Shown in pieces: positions 57,501-64,000 of a stretch of 64,000 bases of DNA (position 1 is its first letter; every line of letters begins with the position of its first letter). The notes below the pieces were generated by a model. The model was not told where the DNA came from. It searched no databases and saw only the letters and a list, made by a program, of their open reading frames with translations. This DNA is from Trachythela sp. YZ-2020 (lineage: Eukaryota > Cnidaria > Anthozoa > Malacalcyonacea > Clavulariidae): assembly GCA_016169945.1 (NCBI GenBank), contig JADLSH010000363.1, positions 4,952,001 through 5,016,000 on the forward strand, written 5' to 3'. A program made the position numbers and the translations under genes.

Positions 57501-60500
57501 CTAAACCCAATATAGGCAATAACAGTATATATTATACGGTTCGCCGCAAACTATGAGTTGAACTAAAACATTGTCATTGCATGGGCCCACGCAAACAAAA
57601 TCAAATAAATACATAACCGAAAACAGGTGATGCGAATATAACATAAGACAAAAGCTCAAAGCACAAACCGGTGTGCATGTCACTGAATTTAAAACAATAC
57701 TTAACGAAGTTAAATCCGACGTAATTGTTCCAGCAAAAGTAATTGTAGTCTGTACAGGGTGTCCCAAAAAAGGCTACCTTTTCAAATTCAAATTAGCATG
57801 TCAATTCAAGCAACCTATTGTATTCAATATCCCATGTGTATAAAACTGTGTGTTTTTACGCATTCGTAGTTCAAAAGCGATAATGATTTCAAAGAACTAC
57901 AATAGGTTGCTTGAATTAACATGCTAATTTGAATTTGAAAAGGTAGCCTTTTTTTTGGGACACCCTGTAGATCAATTACTAATATGCAAAGTGCGAGTCT
58001 AAGCCCCAAGGTTTCCCAACCAAAGCGGCAAAGAGCAATTCACAAAGAGCAATTGAACCAAACAATTATAGATGTTTATCGCAACGCAAATATGGGTAAA
58101 ATGTATTCGCTTCACCAAAAGTAATAGTTTAAAATAATGTATTTGCTTCACCAAAAGCGCAAATTTAAATTGCTTCACCAAAAGCCATAGATTAAATGTA
58201 TTTGCTTCACCAAAAGCAATAGCTCAGAAATACCCGCTTTACCAAAAGCAAATTAATACAGTAGTGCATTGGCCTCACCGAAAGCCGCCGAATAGTTAAA
58301 ACTAATGTATTTGCTTCACCAAAAGCAACAACTCAAATAAAGGTATTTGCTTCACCAAAAGCGATAATTCCAACGTATTAGCTTCCCTAAAGCATACAAT
58401 AGTTCAACGTTGCTTCACCGAAAGCAACATAGTTAAATCCAAAAGCAATAATCCAAAGACAAAGCAAAATATATGTTTGCTTCACCCAAAGCCACAGACC
58501 CGCTAAAGTTATAAACTCCTGCTTCACCCAAAGCAACTGTCAAAAAGGCTCAAACGCAAAAGTGCAAATAAAGTTATTTCACGCCAAAATGTATCACATT
58601 TTCCTTCACGAAAACAATAGTTCAAATGCGTTACGACGGAAGTCGAGGGGAAAAACCACTTATAGGCTTATGAAAGCAGTCAAACTCTGTAAATTATACG
58701 TCTCCAGCACGCGCCTGAATACGAGAACACGTCGTAGACGTGTGTATAGTGTTTTGATTAGTGTACCCACCTCGCCAGACCGCACATTAGGAAAACGCTA
58801 CAACAACCGAGTTGACAAATAATGAGACTGAATAACGAGGGTTAGACTAAAACTCGAAAACTAGCCGTGGTATAACGGCGTTGTTTCAAAAACTAAGAAC
58901 GAGTGAAAGACAACCCACGCCAGTGGACATAGATATAAAATTTGGGAATGCTTAAAGTCTTAAAAATACCCCGGTTGTAAAATATATGCAAACAAAACAT
59001 GCATGCATGAACGAACAGGCCTAATGACCATGAAAAACTGCTATATGCATACGGAAATATTCGAGATAGAGGACAGAACATGCACGGACTATAGTAAAAT
59101 AGAACACAAGTTGGCAAAAAGGAAAATAAAGCATGCACATTGTTCATAAACGCCCGCCAAACAAAGAACTAGATACCCAACTTGAAAATACACCAACAAA
59201 CCTGAGGTTGATCCTGAGGGAGCGGCGGAATAACGACGGCGGGGTCAACATTATCATCAGGAACCGGAATCGGATCGTCCGGAGGAACCAAAGCATTAAT
59301 GTCGACTTGCCTGGGCTGCTGAGCCACGGGAGGATGTTCAGGTTAAGCCATAGAGAAATAGCGCTCGGCTGCGACGAGATTCCCACAGAAAACAACTCTA
59401 AATCGCCGTTCTAGGTTTTCGGTTGCAAAGTGCTCACAATAGCCGAATTCGTGTAGGCTTTATACTATAATATTACCACGTGACTTCCCAGGATCACTTA
59501 CTGTAATTTCATGCATAAATCATTTAATATTATTGCATTGTGAGGAAAAACTCCCAGTGAGAATATGATATATATGTAATAAATCAATGTAAATGTCCGA
59601 AAAACGTTAGTCAATTTTTCTTCATAAATCTCTTTGTCTTTAATACTGCATTTTCGAACACCTTTTCGATAATTTCGTCACGAATTCTTCCTTCACCTGG
59701 TATCCTCGCTCCCTTCACCTGGTATCCACGAAAGGAGAATGGGACTTGTGACGTAATTTTCGAAAGGCTGCATTAAGTAAGAGTGCGGACTTATACACCA
59801 TTTATATTTGGTAGTCCTATATCCTGAGTCTCAGATCATGCTGTTTAATTTCTTAATATGTCTTTAATGTTTATTCAAGGAGTTGGATTATTATCACTCG
59901 AAAATTGTGGACGAAAGTCAATCAGACATTATTGAGACCGTCCCTGACGTCAGCATGTCCTGGGTAAATCCTTTAAAGACTCTAATTCACAATCAACCTC
60001 GACAAGCTCGTGCAATAATTCATTGCCTGATTGTCTCAGATGCAAGATTTGCTGGCAACAATCTCTTTTTCTATAACTTATACCTGGACCTACTTAAGGG
60101 TCAGTTAAATGAGTTAACCACCTTGGAAAGTGCTCTGAAAAGAACGACCGAGTCAGGTGAATTGGGCAAAGCCGCTGAAGGTGTATTAAAGAAACACAGT
60201 TCATGTTGTAAAACCGTACATCAATTGTTGTCCTCAATGGATGTGCAATCACTCACAGCGCATTCAGAAATTGATGAAATCTTAATGAACCTGTTATATA
60301 AAGTGCAAAACAATCCATCTGGAAACTTCACAAAAGGTTCTCTTTATTCAGCCCTGCTCTCTCATCCTTCGCTGTGTCTATTTCAACATTTCTGTGATAT
60401 TGAAACTGAATATCAACTTGGCAATAGCTTCAAGAGTTTCTCGGAGGTTTCGCCTTCTCGGAGGTTTTTTGTTCCTTCAGAAAGTTTATTGACAAGAACG

Positions 60501-61319
60501 TGTGAGAAAGATCGCCCCAGTGCCTGGAAGTTGTTATATCTGTATGGAAAACAGGATCATCATATTTTAGAAGACGTTGTGGTGAGTTGTGTAAATTTTA
60601 ATGGGCTTTTGCGTAACACGTAGGATAACAATAGTGCCATCCAGTGATCTGAATTTTGCATTGACTTTTCATTGTTTTGAAGATCCATCGTTTTCCATGC
60701 CATCCAAAAGGCCTATTTATCTGTATTTTAGAATAGCTTCTGCATGTTGTTTTCAAGTTGAGCTAATTTTTCTGTGCTATTAGAATAATTTTCCAATTTA
60801 ACGTCGAGGGTAGGGTATTGTAACTTGACGTGTGACTACCCTGCTCTGACTTGAAGCTCTTGAAAACGCACGTAAGATAGAGTTGTGATTGGTTGTCCCT
60901 TCTGCCTCGAGGATTTTTCTCTTGGTACCCCGATTTTCCTTCTACAAAAACTAACCTTTCCACCTTAGTTAGATGATCAGACATATGCAGGCCTTGATAT
61001 ACTTCCTCGCTCTCATGAATCACGAGGAAAGGCTATTCGCTCACGATTGATGAGAACGAGGCTCCCAGGCCAAGGAGGGAGTGGAGAACGTTTTATTCCC
61101 GTTGTTCACCACAAAGTGAGCGTCATCAATAATTTCATTTCCGTTCCTTAGACAACATGTGTGGAGTTCGCCCAGCAAGGTGATCTGGACAAAGTTATTG
61201 AAATTCTTTCTTGTGAAGAATTTTCTGCATTAAAAGTATTGGTATTGCTCTTGGCATGGCCATATTGTCACACTTGTGACAGCGCTCAGAAACTACTTGA
61301 TAGTTTGTGGGACCGTGAT
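42337..61319 (+). CDS. ZFYVE26: ZFYVE26/spastizin homologue, first five coding exons
   Basis: Five exons join in frame to about 424 codons, and the gene continues beyond the window. Animal spastizin is a very large (about 2500 residue) FYVE-domain protein working with spatacsin and the AP-5 complex in late endosome/lysosome maintenance. Matches to the vertebrate N-terminus as I remember it are collinear: GQWELARAC near residue 49, HLAWLASLEFL near 90, SVQSKIEFRLLL near 110, and around residue 350-420 SAWKLLYLYGKQDHHILED followed by FSALKVLVLLLAWPYCHTC and SAQKLLDSLW. The sequence is helical, without membrane segments, as expected for this alpha-solenoid region. The FYVE finger lies near the C-terminus and is outside the window. 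Intron 3 is 9.1 kb and holds a retrotransposon. Confidence 0.85.
42735..42900. repeat. CpG-rich minisatellite GCACCTCCGCACGC
   Basis: About twelve units of CGCACCTC(C/A)GC(A/C)C(G) changing to CGCATCACCGCA toward the right, in ZFYVE26 intron 1. Strikingly GC-rich against its AT-rich surroundings. Confidence 0.85.
42905..44225. other. ZFYVE26 intron 1, no gene recognised
   Basis: Repeat-like words (CGGTTAACCGATTAAC near 43790) but no element with definable ends. Confidence 0.35.
44226..44339. mobile_element. Short MITE, AACCCATTAACTGGCA termini, copy 2
   Basis: Inverse orientation to 39890-39996. Ends TTTACCCATTAGCTTGCA and TGCCAGTTAATGGGTTA, interior TCTGTCTAACGCCTGGCAATTT shared with copy 1. 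Confidence 0.6.
44715..44798. repeat. Inverted pair of tRNA T-arm-like sequences
   Basis: The left arm CTCTGGCAGAAATCGAACCTGCGG and the right arm CCGCAGGTTCGATTCCTGCCAGA are inverted copies around a roughly 25-base loop. Each contains a B-box GGTTCGATTCC and a GCCAGA acceptor-like end, as in the 3' half of a tRNA gene. No complete tRNA (A box, anticodon loop) can be folded from either side, so this is probably a head-to-head SINE or tRNA pseudogene remnant. Confidence 0.6.
44900..45587. other. ZFYVE26 intron 1, no feature
   Basis: No coding or structured feature recognised. Confidence 0.35.
45588..45990. mobile_element. MITE with GGGGACGTTTTGAC termini
   Basis: About 33-bp inverted ends: CCGGTCAAAACGTCCCCAGG on the left, and its inverse CCTGGGGACGTTTTGACTGG on the right, each with a second GTCCCC word inside. 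The 78-codon open frame at 45750-45986 within it has no recognisable domain. Family unknown. Confidence 0.65.
46400..46640. repeat. GCTCAATCGAGTTATTGA repeat pair
   Basis: The 18-mer GCTCAATCGAGTTATTGA occurs at about 46415 and 46601 in the same orientation, with AGCGTGCTCAA / TTGAGCACGCT inverted words between. Probably a decayed element. Confidence 0.45.
46641..47119. other. ZFYVE26 intron 1, no feature
   Basis: Nothing recognised. Confidence 0.35.
47120..47611. mobile_element. Tc1/mariner-like element, copy 3 (deleted)
   Basis: Ends AGCTATTTCAATTAAAGTTGTCAC and the inverse of GTGACAACCTTAATTGAAATACTAGCTG, flanked by TA. Carries a 20-codon transposase remnant at 47314-47376 (DLRWRTIFLTEI, then stop), matching copy 1. 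492 bp, non-autonomous. In ZFYVE26 intron 1. Confidence 0.8.
48117..48198 (+). CDS. ZFYVE26: ZFYVE26 homologue, exon 2
   Basis: Acceptor CATATTTTTTAG|TGATGG, donor GGAAAG|GTGTGC. Codes for SDGSHSVATPFHLAWLASLE...HFKGK; the first codon AG|T is completed from exon 1. The AWL..LEFL segment matches the spastizin N-terminal region. Confidence 0.75.
48235..48513 (-). mobile_element. tRNA-derived SINE
   Basis: On the minus strand the head reads as a tRNA-like promoter: A box TGGCGAAGTGGTTAGCGC and B box GGGTTCAAGTC about 35 bases later. The body contains TTTCTCCGGGTACTCCGG and TTTCCTCCCAC, a conserved-looking central domain seen in SINEs of several animal groups (from memory). The 5' acceptor end pairs poorly, so it is not a tRNA gene. 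It lies about 40 bases downstream of ZFYVE26 exon 2, in antisense orientation. Confidence 0.75.
48514..50695. other. ZFYVE26 intron 2, repeats only
   Basis: A direct repeat TTTGAGTGACCACATG(G/A)TTTTGTCC with AAGAGACC occurs at about 49840-49875 and 50497-50530, with other shared words (CCACCCGACGCAGAACC and its inverse) nearby. No gene recognised. Confidence 0.4.
50696..50788 (+). CDS. ZFYVE26: ZFYVE26 homologue, exon 3
   Basis: Acceptor ATATGTTGTAG|GTTGAA, donor CTGCAG|GTTTGT, 31 codons, phase 0 both ends. Codes for VELPESVQSKIEFRLLLQSC. Followed by the 9.1-kb intron 3. Confidence 0.75.
50918..51042. mobile_element. Palindromic MITE-like hairpin
   Basis: Arms GTTCGTCACGTGTGTATT...CAACCAATAGCAAT and ATTGCTATTGGTTAGTTG...CACATGTGACGAAC are inverted repeats around an AT-rich centre. 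It is 125 bp in all, with no coding capacity, in ZFYVE26 intron 3. Confidence 0.65.
51308..51528. mobile_element. hAT-type MITE, CAGGGATGGAT family, copy 3
   Basis: Ends CAGGGATGGATTTCC and TTATCCATCCCTG. Shorter (221 bp) than the other members. The flanks AACAATAG and CAATCGTG do not form a clean duplication. Interior CCTTGGTCGACGATCGC matches CCTCGGTCGACGGTCAC of copy 1. Confidence 0.7.
51795..51879 (-). repeat. Ngaro element, B2 repeat
   Basis: Outer 3' terminal repeat. Contains TTATATATTCTCACTGCTCGC...GGCTGAGGGGATTAAGATTGG; same as B1 except one base near its inner end. Confidence 0.9.
51944..52120 (-). repeat. Ngaro element, A2 repeat
   Basis: Matches A1 at 59390-59566 over 176 bp with only about two differences seen (GTGCAGG/GTGTAGG and CTTCCTG/CTTACTG). 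Abuts and overlaps B1 by four bases. Confidence 0.9.
52117..52201 (-). repeat. Ngaro element, B1 repeat
   Basis: Internal copy of the 85-bp B repeat, offset 322 bp from B2. Together with A2 it forms the B1-A2 junction that serves as the circular-intermediate complementary region in this element class. Confidence 0.9.
52338..53699 (-). CDS. Tyrosine recombinase of the Ngaro element
   Basis: 453 residues. The element's DNA integration enzyme, acting on a circular cDNA intermediate. The catalytic set is complete: Arg251 (SGDRASDLG), His365-x-x-Arg368 (PHSFRAG), His388 (RHIGW) and the nucleophile at Tyr399/Tyr400 (AAYYTQ). An N-terminal CC-x13-C-x2-C cluster (residues 16-34) and a second Cys/His cluster (about 124-138) are probably zinc-binding. 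It overlaps the 3' end of the RT-RNase H frame by 166 bases in another frame, which suggests translational coupling. No stop codons or frameshifts; the best preserved gene of the element. Confidence 0.92.
   Translation of the reverse strand: MQVYSGVPRVWKPAECCPDRNYPNDVDFQYCQRCGFQKTVPDVLPSDRVRLDMPMINARFHSLRTTRGNKSYQRQKSQLQLELEKFLASLPQPKCLVTAWPNDLVRFLIWKDNFGKTKIHSATCPDFGTHRKSANCSCHTRLAAATVENYIAKIRSIFASFVPSVVNSSTIYGGNPATHTILKDYLNYIREEQAQSRVSPKHAVPLFFDKLSTLCTSIRRLLLTPDISPTCRYLYARDFAFFCLDFYSGDRASDLGRLKTKDVFSLPGGEGLLFRHSFGKTLRGKHQHIFAVKPSPHPLLCSVANLRLYVFLSSQMGIVLRDGFLFRVTDGKGRILDEPFLGSAVANRLQKYLTDLRIDRGKTPHSFRAGCSITLSLLGASNETVARHIGWRSLSTAAYYTQRAAVMNPTTTSSVLVNATTGSSVPSEKLPAIHLGETFRARNGLDGFSLAFP
53534..55858 (-). 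pseudogene. Reverse transcriptase-RNase H (pol) of the Ngaro element
   Basis: One frame of about 775 codons, interrupted only by an in-frame TAG at 55594-55592 (ILDRYPKRD, stop, ILTYIRDRVDIF). An acceptor-like CTATTACTATAG precedes the open frame. Measured from the Met at 55357: RT palm MDDKCGYDHV (Asp50/51), YFGLQWGGWYF, the catalytic YIDD (114-117), and an RNase H domain from about residue 275 (SSDASNTGWGG, VVREAQALF, CYVDNQTLVHAW, ENPSDLPS). Beyond it is the conserved DLMALPAN / FFSPFPTKESAGANAFA region typical of DIRS-order pol. No methyltransferase domain, consistent with Ngaro and not DIRS1. The TAG could be a mutation or, less likely, a readthrough site. Confidence 0.88.
56193..56684 (-). 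CDS. Gag of the Ngaro element, exon 2 (zinc knuckle)
   Basis: From acceptor TTCGTTCGTTTAG|CCTTTA. The frame codes for PLTLETLQRQLDAMKKATNA, a helical capsid-like region (LQAVQAELRKPLGVFDPFVA), a Pro-rich linker and a C-terminal CCHC zinc knuckle (CFNCHEQGHFARAC, spacing C-x2-C-x4-H-x4-C), ending at TGA 56193. It binds the element RNA. The first internal Met is at 56645, but the acceptor and the upstream open frame argue that translation starts in exon 1. Confidence 0.75.
   Translation of the reverse strand, partial: PLTLETLQRQLDAMKKATNANTVSVALQAVQAELRKPLGVFDPFVAISALEYLVDVSREHGHESAHRSNVIFKQCRPLTQHPQFQTILMKLLGDREDMEIAKVIEKTLQKPNPATRVSPRTHPLPPRPYPPAPRPQPFRSVICFNCHEQGHFARACPMRRPRH
56857..57251. 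mobile_element. MITE CAGGGCTTTC, inside the gag intron
   Basis: 395 bp with ends CAGGGCTTTCAAAATAAG and the inverse CAGGGCTTTCAGAATGAT, flanked by AACGAT at 56851-56856 and 57252-57257. GCCGGC-rich near the left end (GCCGGCGGCCGCCGG). It inserted into the Ngaro element, so it is younger than it or moved with it. The CAGGG terminus suggests hAT, although the visible duplication is 6 bp. Confidence 0.8.
57755..57967. mobile_element. Palindromic MITE CAGGGTGTCCC, inside the gag intron
   Basis: 213 bp with TA flanks (57753-57754, 57968-57969). Arms CAGGGTGTCCCAAAAAAGGC and TACCTTTTCAAATTCAAATT are inverted over about 75 bp each, also including CAAGCAACCTATTG / CAATAGGTTGCTTG. A mariner-type MITE signature. 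Confidence 0.85.
58085..58560. repeat. Minisatellite TTTGCTTCACCAAAAGCAA
   Basis: About thirteen diverged units, each with a GCTTCACCAAAAGC hairpin (GCTT...AAGC) and a variable 15-25 base spacer (ATAGTTAAAA-type). It lies in the gag intron of the Ngaro element. The repeated stem-loop is much better conserved than the spacers. Confidence 0.8.
59202..59351 (-). pseudogene. Gag of the Ngaro element, exon 1 with nonsense codon
   Basis: Starts ATG (59351-59349) about 40 bases after A1, then GCT and a TAA stop at 59345-59343. From 59342 the frame is open for 47 Pro/Asp-rich codons (PEHPPVAQQPRQVDINALVP...PPLPQDQPQ) to a consensus-like donor. A single C-to-T change (CAA to TAA) would explain the stop. 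Exon 2 continues in phase 0. Confidence 0.6.
59390..59566 (-). repeat. Ngaro element, A1 repeat (5' end)
   Basis: The 5' terminal repeat on the minus strand. Begins ATTCTCACTGGGAG and ends just before the gag start. Confidence 0.9.
59567..59879. other. End of ZFYVE26 intron 3
   Basis: Between the Ngaro 5' end and exon 4. Contains a TTCACCTGGTATCC direct repeat at about 59692 and 59711. No gene. Confidence 0.4.
59880..60581 (+). CDS. ZFYVE26: ZFYVE26 homologue, exon 4
   Basis: Acceptor TTTATTCAAG|GAGTTG, donor GTTGTG|GTGAGT, 234 codons in phase 0. Contains MSWVNPLKTLIHNQPRQARA, ALLSHPSLCLFQHFCDI and SAWKLLYLYGKQDHHILED. The last segment aligns with the AWK...HFLEQ part of vertebrate spastizin. 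This large single exon is the strongest coding block of the gene. Confidence 0.88.
60582..61151. other. ZFYVE26 intron 4, no feature
   Basis: No gene or repeat with definable ends recognised. Confidence 0.4.
61152..61319 (+). CDS. ZFYVE26: ZFYVE26 homologue, exon 5
   Basis: Acceptor TTCCGTTCCTTAG|ACAACA, donor CGTGAT|GTAAGT, 56 codons in phase 0. Codes for FAQQGDLDKVIEILSCEEFS and ALKVLVLLLAWPYCHTC...QKLLDSLW, matching the LVLLGW-x-H segment of vertebrate spastizin. The next exon was not found before the window ends. Confidence 0.85.
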
Positions 61320-62982
61320 GTAAGTATCGTATCTTATGTTGTTTCTAATATCATTCCTCCCATATCTGACTCTTCCATAGTCCCTCCAAATCGCTCCCAA
61401 AAAAAATCCGCGGAATGATTTATGAAAATGCTGTAACACAACAATAGAGGTGTTTCACGTTAAATAGTAAACTTTTAAAATCCAGATTATTGCGCTAATA
61501 CATTAGCAGGTTTTATCCAGCATTATGAAGAACATTAAATTTAGGTTTGTGCAATTATTTTTTACAGAGTTACAGAGATTTAAGTAATAGAAATTGCTGA
61601 CGTCAGCATTATATTTTAGGCACAACGTAACTTAAAAATGTTGGTTTGGCTTTCAAACGGATCAGCAATCTGTTTCAAATTACAGTTGTAGCATTTTGGC
61701 TGAAGCGCTTGAAATAATGGCATCACAATTTTTGGCCGCCATGTTGTTCATCAGATTTGACCAACAACATGGCCGCCAAAATATTCAAATTAAACTTACA
61801 AAAAAATAAGCCACATGATTACTGATGAATAACCAAACTTTATCCATCAAATTACGTTATACATTATTATTACTTTTAATAGTTCAAAATCAAAACATAA
61901 GCGTTCAAAGAAGTTATTAATATTACAATATAATATCGTTAAGAAATAAAAACGTATACTACACTACACAAAATTTTATACAAGCCAACGTCGCTTTAGT
62001 ACGTACATAAATATGTGGTACACGTTTCATGATGAACTATAAATGAATATATAGCCGCCACAACAAACATTTTGACTTCATAAACAGTTAATACCGATAC
62101 TCACGCGACCGACTCAAAAATACAATAATTTACGAAATAACGAACGGCAACTTTAAGGAAGAAAATACCATCCTAGGTTCAAATATAATGATAAACTTGA
62201 AAAAAATAAATAGAATATGACCAGTTATGAGTGAACATAATATGTTGCAGTCTATGATTACATGAACAAAGTTTGTTAATAATCGAGGTAAATTTCATAA
62301 ATACAAGATGACTGTTTGTAGTTGTAACATGTTAAGACACAACATATATTCAACGGGCAAAACGATAAAACAATCTAAATACAGCGACAGAAAATATTTG
62401 CCATAATTTCAAGTTGATGTCTGATGATACGTATTTATAATAGTTTATAGAATATAGTTTATATCCATGTTCTTCAACTTGTCAATGCAGTTATCCAATG
62501 AGAAAAACCGTCAAAACATCTCGACAATTGGCGGCTGTTCAGTTTCAGTTTGAAACCCAAATTTACACTTTCAAAAAGGACGCATTTATAACATTTAGGA
62601 CCGCTTTTACAGATTTTTTTGGCCCAAGCCTGCACTTATAATTATACGTATTTTAGCATATATTATTATTTCAGCCAATAGCATTTCGCGGCCTCTCACG
62701 GCCGCGAAATACCAATTTCTTAGAGATTGTTGCAGGCTCTTATTTATCCCAAGAGCCTGCCGCGCAGGCTAATATCATGCTGACGTCAGCAGCATATTAA
62801 AAAAACCTCTATAACTCAGGAGGGAATGTTTGTATCAACCTAGAAATTGTGAAGAAAACTAATAACGATCTACAAAACATATAAAATAATCAGCTATCGT
62901 TTTTAATATATTACAAATTTTATGACGCTACATGAAATCCCTCTATAGGACGCAAAGGCCATGGGAATGCTCTAAAGAATTT
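61320..62982. other. ZFYVE26 intron 5, hairpins only
   Basis: Includes the 61730-61783 hairpin. Also holds GCGGCC...GGCCGC and AGCCTGCCGCGCAGGCT short palindromes near 62688-62770. No coding exon seen. Confidence 0.4.
61730..61783. repeat. Hairpin with paired GGCCGCCATGTTG motifs
   Basis: TTTTTGGCCGCCATGTTGTT and CAACAACATGGCCGCCAAAA are inverted across a short loop. The same motif pair forms the 10728-10810 palindrome, although the surrounding sequences differ. Confidence 0.65.
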
Positions 62983-63306
62983 CAGGGGTGGATCCAGCTT
63001 GGTTTGATAGGGGGGTGCTAAGTGGGCTTTGGTCATGAAGCAGGGCGTGACCTGCGACCGAGGAACGGTGAATCACCACTGAGGACCCCCACAGGGTCAA
63101 GGGGGTTATCTTGTCAGAAAATGTTTCAAAAATAAAATGGCCTAGATGGTCAAAAGCCCATGAATTGCCTGATATTATATTGATAAATGCCCTGTCACAT
63201 CCAAAATTTGGATTTGATATAAGAATTGGCACCCCTCCTGCACCCCCCTTGGCCAAGGCTAGGAGGGGTGCGTACCCCCCTGCACCCCCCAGTAAATCCA
63301 TCCCTG
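62983..63306. mobile_element. hAT-type MITE, CAGGGATGGAT family, copy 4 (inverted)
   Basis: 324 bp, ends CAGGGGTGGATCC and AAATCCATCCCTG, with a perfect 8-bp target duplication AAGAATTT at 62975-62982 and 63307-63314. Interior matches copy 1 in reverse orientation (GCACCCCCCTTGGCCAAGG). Confidence 0.88.
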
Positions 63307-64000
63307 AAGAATTTTCGCTAGAACTGTTGCATTGCCATCATTCAACGCGGGACGAGCTTCCATATTTTCATGCAACGAAAAGAATGCTAGATACCCATAG
63401 GCGGTTTTTTGGGGTGCACAGAGTGTGCACCCCGCCCTTCCAGAAAACGTTAGCACCGGCAAAAATGTGATTTTCAAACAATGCTGAAATTTATGGCATA
63501 CAGCATATTTATGATTTATGGTATTTTTGATAACAAAGATTTGCAGAGGTAAGGAAAGGGTGCACAAACCCTGGATGAGATGAACTTTGATTCGCCCTAG
63601 AAAATTCCCAGAAACGAAACTTGCCGGTTGTTAACTCATCTGCGTCTTCGCTTTTGAAATCCCTTCAAGCTGTCGAGACTGGCTTTCAAGATAAACAAAA
63701 CAAATTGTTTAAACAAGTATAAGATGAAACAGACAGAAACTAAACATCTGGAGATTGGAGAAGTTCAAGATATGGATTAAAACAAGACCGTAGACAAGAG
63801 TTGTCTATTGTCTTGCCTATAATCTTGTTTAAATCCATATCTTCGTTTTTCAAGATGTTTATTTTTGGACTTTGTTTCGTCAGATACTGGTTTTTGTATA
63901 AAAAAGACAAGGATCGGTCTAATTCGCTTATCTGCTGTACCGTACAACGAAAAAAATATGATAAAAGTTAAGTTAACTGGGTCAGATACACGGGCCTCGT
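63307..64000. other. End of window, repeats only
   Basis: Contains GGGTGCACAGAGTGTGCACCC palindrome at about 63411-63432. A larger inverted repeat (AAGATATGGATTAAAACAAGA / TCTTGTTTAAATCCATATCTT) spans about 63765-63843. No ZFYVE26 exon recognised. Confidence 0.45.

Larger units (their letters stand above)
56685..59201 (-). other. Predicted 2.5-kb intron of the Ngaro gag
   Basis: Donor CCTCAG|GTTTGTTG and acceptor CGTTCGTTTAG|CCTTTA on the minus strand join two open frames in phase 0. The interval contains two MITEs and a hairpin minisatellite and has no coding capacity of its own. Confidence 0.6.
51795..59566 (-). mobile_element. Ngaro/DIRS-order retrotransposon with split direct repeats
   Basis: Read on the minus strand the order is A1 (59566-59390), gag exons, RT-RNase H, tyrosine recombinase, B1 (52201-52117), A2 (52120-51944), a 64-bp spacer and B2 (51879-51795). 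A copies are 176 bp and B copies 85 bp, nearly identical within each pair. CAGTGAGAAT and ATTCTCACTG words sit at the outer edges and at the A2/B1 junction. This A1-B1A2B2 arrangement plus a tyrosine recombinase in place of an integrase defines the Ngaro group of DIRS-order elements (established knowledge). Full length and probably young, since A1 and A2 differ at very few sites. Two nonsense codons (gag, pol) inactivate it. It sits antisense in ZFYVE26 intron 3. Confidence 0.9.

Noticed and set aside
58085..58560. Possible CRISPR-like regularly spaced repeat (GCTTCACCAAAAGC)
   Set aside because: Spacers are related to each other and variable in length, inside a retrotransposon intron of an animal genome; it is a diverged minisatellite.

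Overview
This is a eukaryotic, almost certainly metazoan, nuclear window. It is AT-rich, its genes are split by GT-AG introns, and more than half of it is repeats. The host genes (a spastizin/ZFYVE26 homologue and an SLC46-type transporter) are animal genes. The repeat content (Ngaro/DIRS and CR1/L2/Jockey-like retroelements, a Polinton-like element, an integrase-core family fragment and many MITEs) resembles cnidarian genomes. The cnidarian placement is inference, not proof.

Three host genes could be assembled exon by exon, and every proposed junction keeps the reading frame. (1) 21.47-27.76 kb, plus strand: a five-exon gene for a pyranose 2-oxidase-type GMC flavoprotein. It has the Rossmann GSGPLG motif, the STHW flavin-attachment motif, the DAFSYG substrate loop and the C-terminal His/Asn pair. 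(2) 39.27-34.38 kb, minus strand: an SLC46-like (proton-coupled folate transporter family) major facilitator gene. Three exons are visible and the C-terminal helices were not found. (3) 42.34-61.32 kb, plus strand, running off the window: the first five coding exons (about 424 codons) of a ZFYVE26/spastizin homologue. Genes 2 and 3 are divergent with about 3 kb between their start codons.

Mobile DNA by region. 1-5.4 kb: a 1574-1992 MITE, a nested minisatellite MITE at 2.5-2.85 kb, a tandem repeat pair at 3.8-4.9 kb and an integrase-like gene fragment. 5.46-7.6 kb: a LINE broken by a hairpin element, a stop codon and a 408-bp hAT-type MITE. 6.6-10.95 kb is repeated at 28.63-32.52 kb, and the second copy preserves the empty site of that MITE. 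10.95-14.75 kb: a Polinton-like element with long inverted arms, one capsid-type small gene, a cysteine-rich fragment, a (GACTAT)n array and an intact tRNA-Leu(UAA) gene inside one arm. 15.7-18.9 kb: a diverged direct duplication. 19.3-19.8 kb: a LINE fragment. 23.6-24.6, 35.8-36.3 and 47.1-47.6 kb: three members of a Tc1/mariner-like family. 51.8-59.57 kb: a full-length Ngaro/DIRS-order retrotransposon on the minus strand inside ZFYVE26 intron 3. It has split direct repeats A1...B1-A2-B2, an apparently spliced gag, RT/RNase H and a tyrosine recombinase, and is damaged by two nonsense codons. Several smaller MITEs and a tRNA-headed SINE fill the remaining introns.

The most notable points are the intron-bearing pyranose oxidase gene in an animal genome, the Polinton-like element with a tRNA gene in only one arm, and the Ngaro element with an intron that itself holds two further MITEs.
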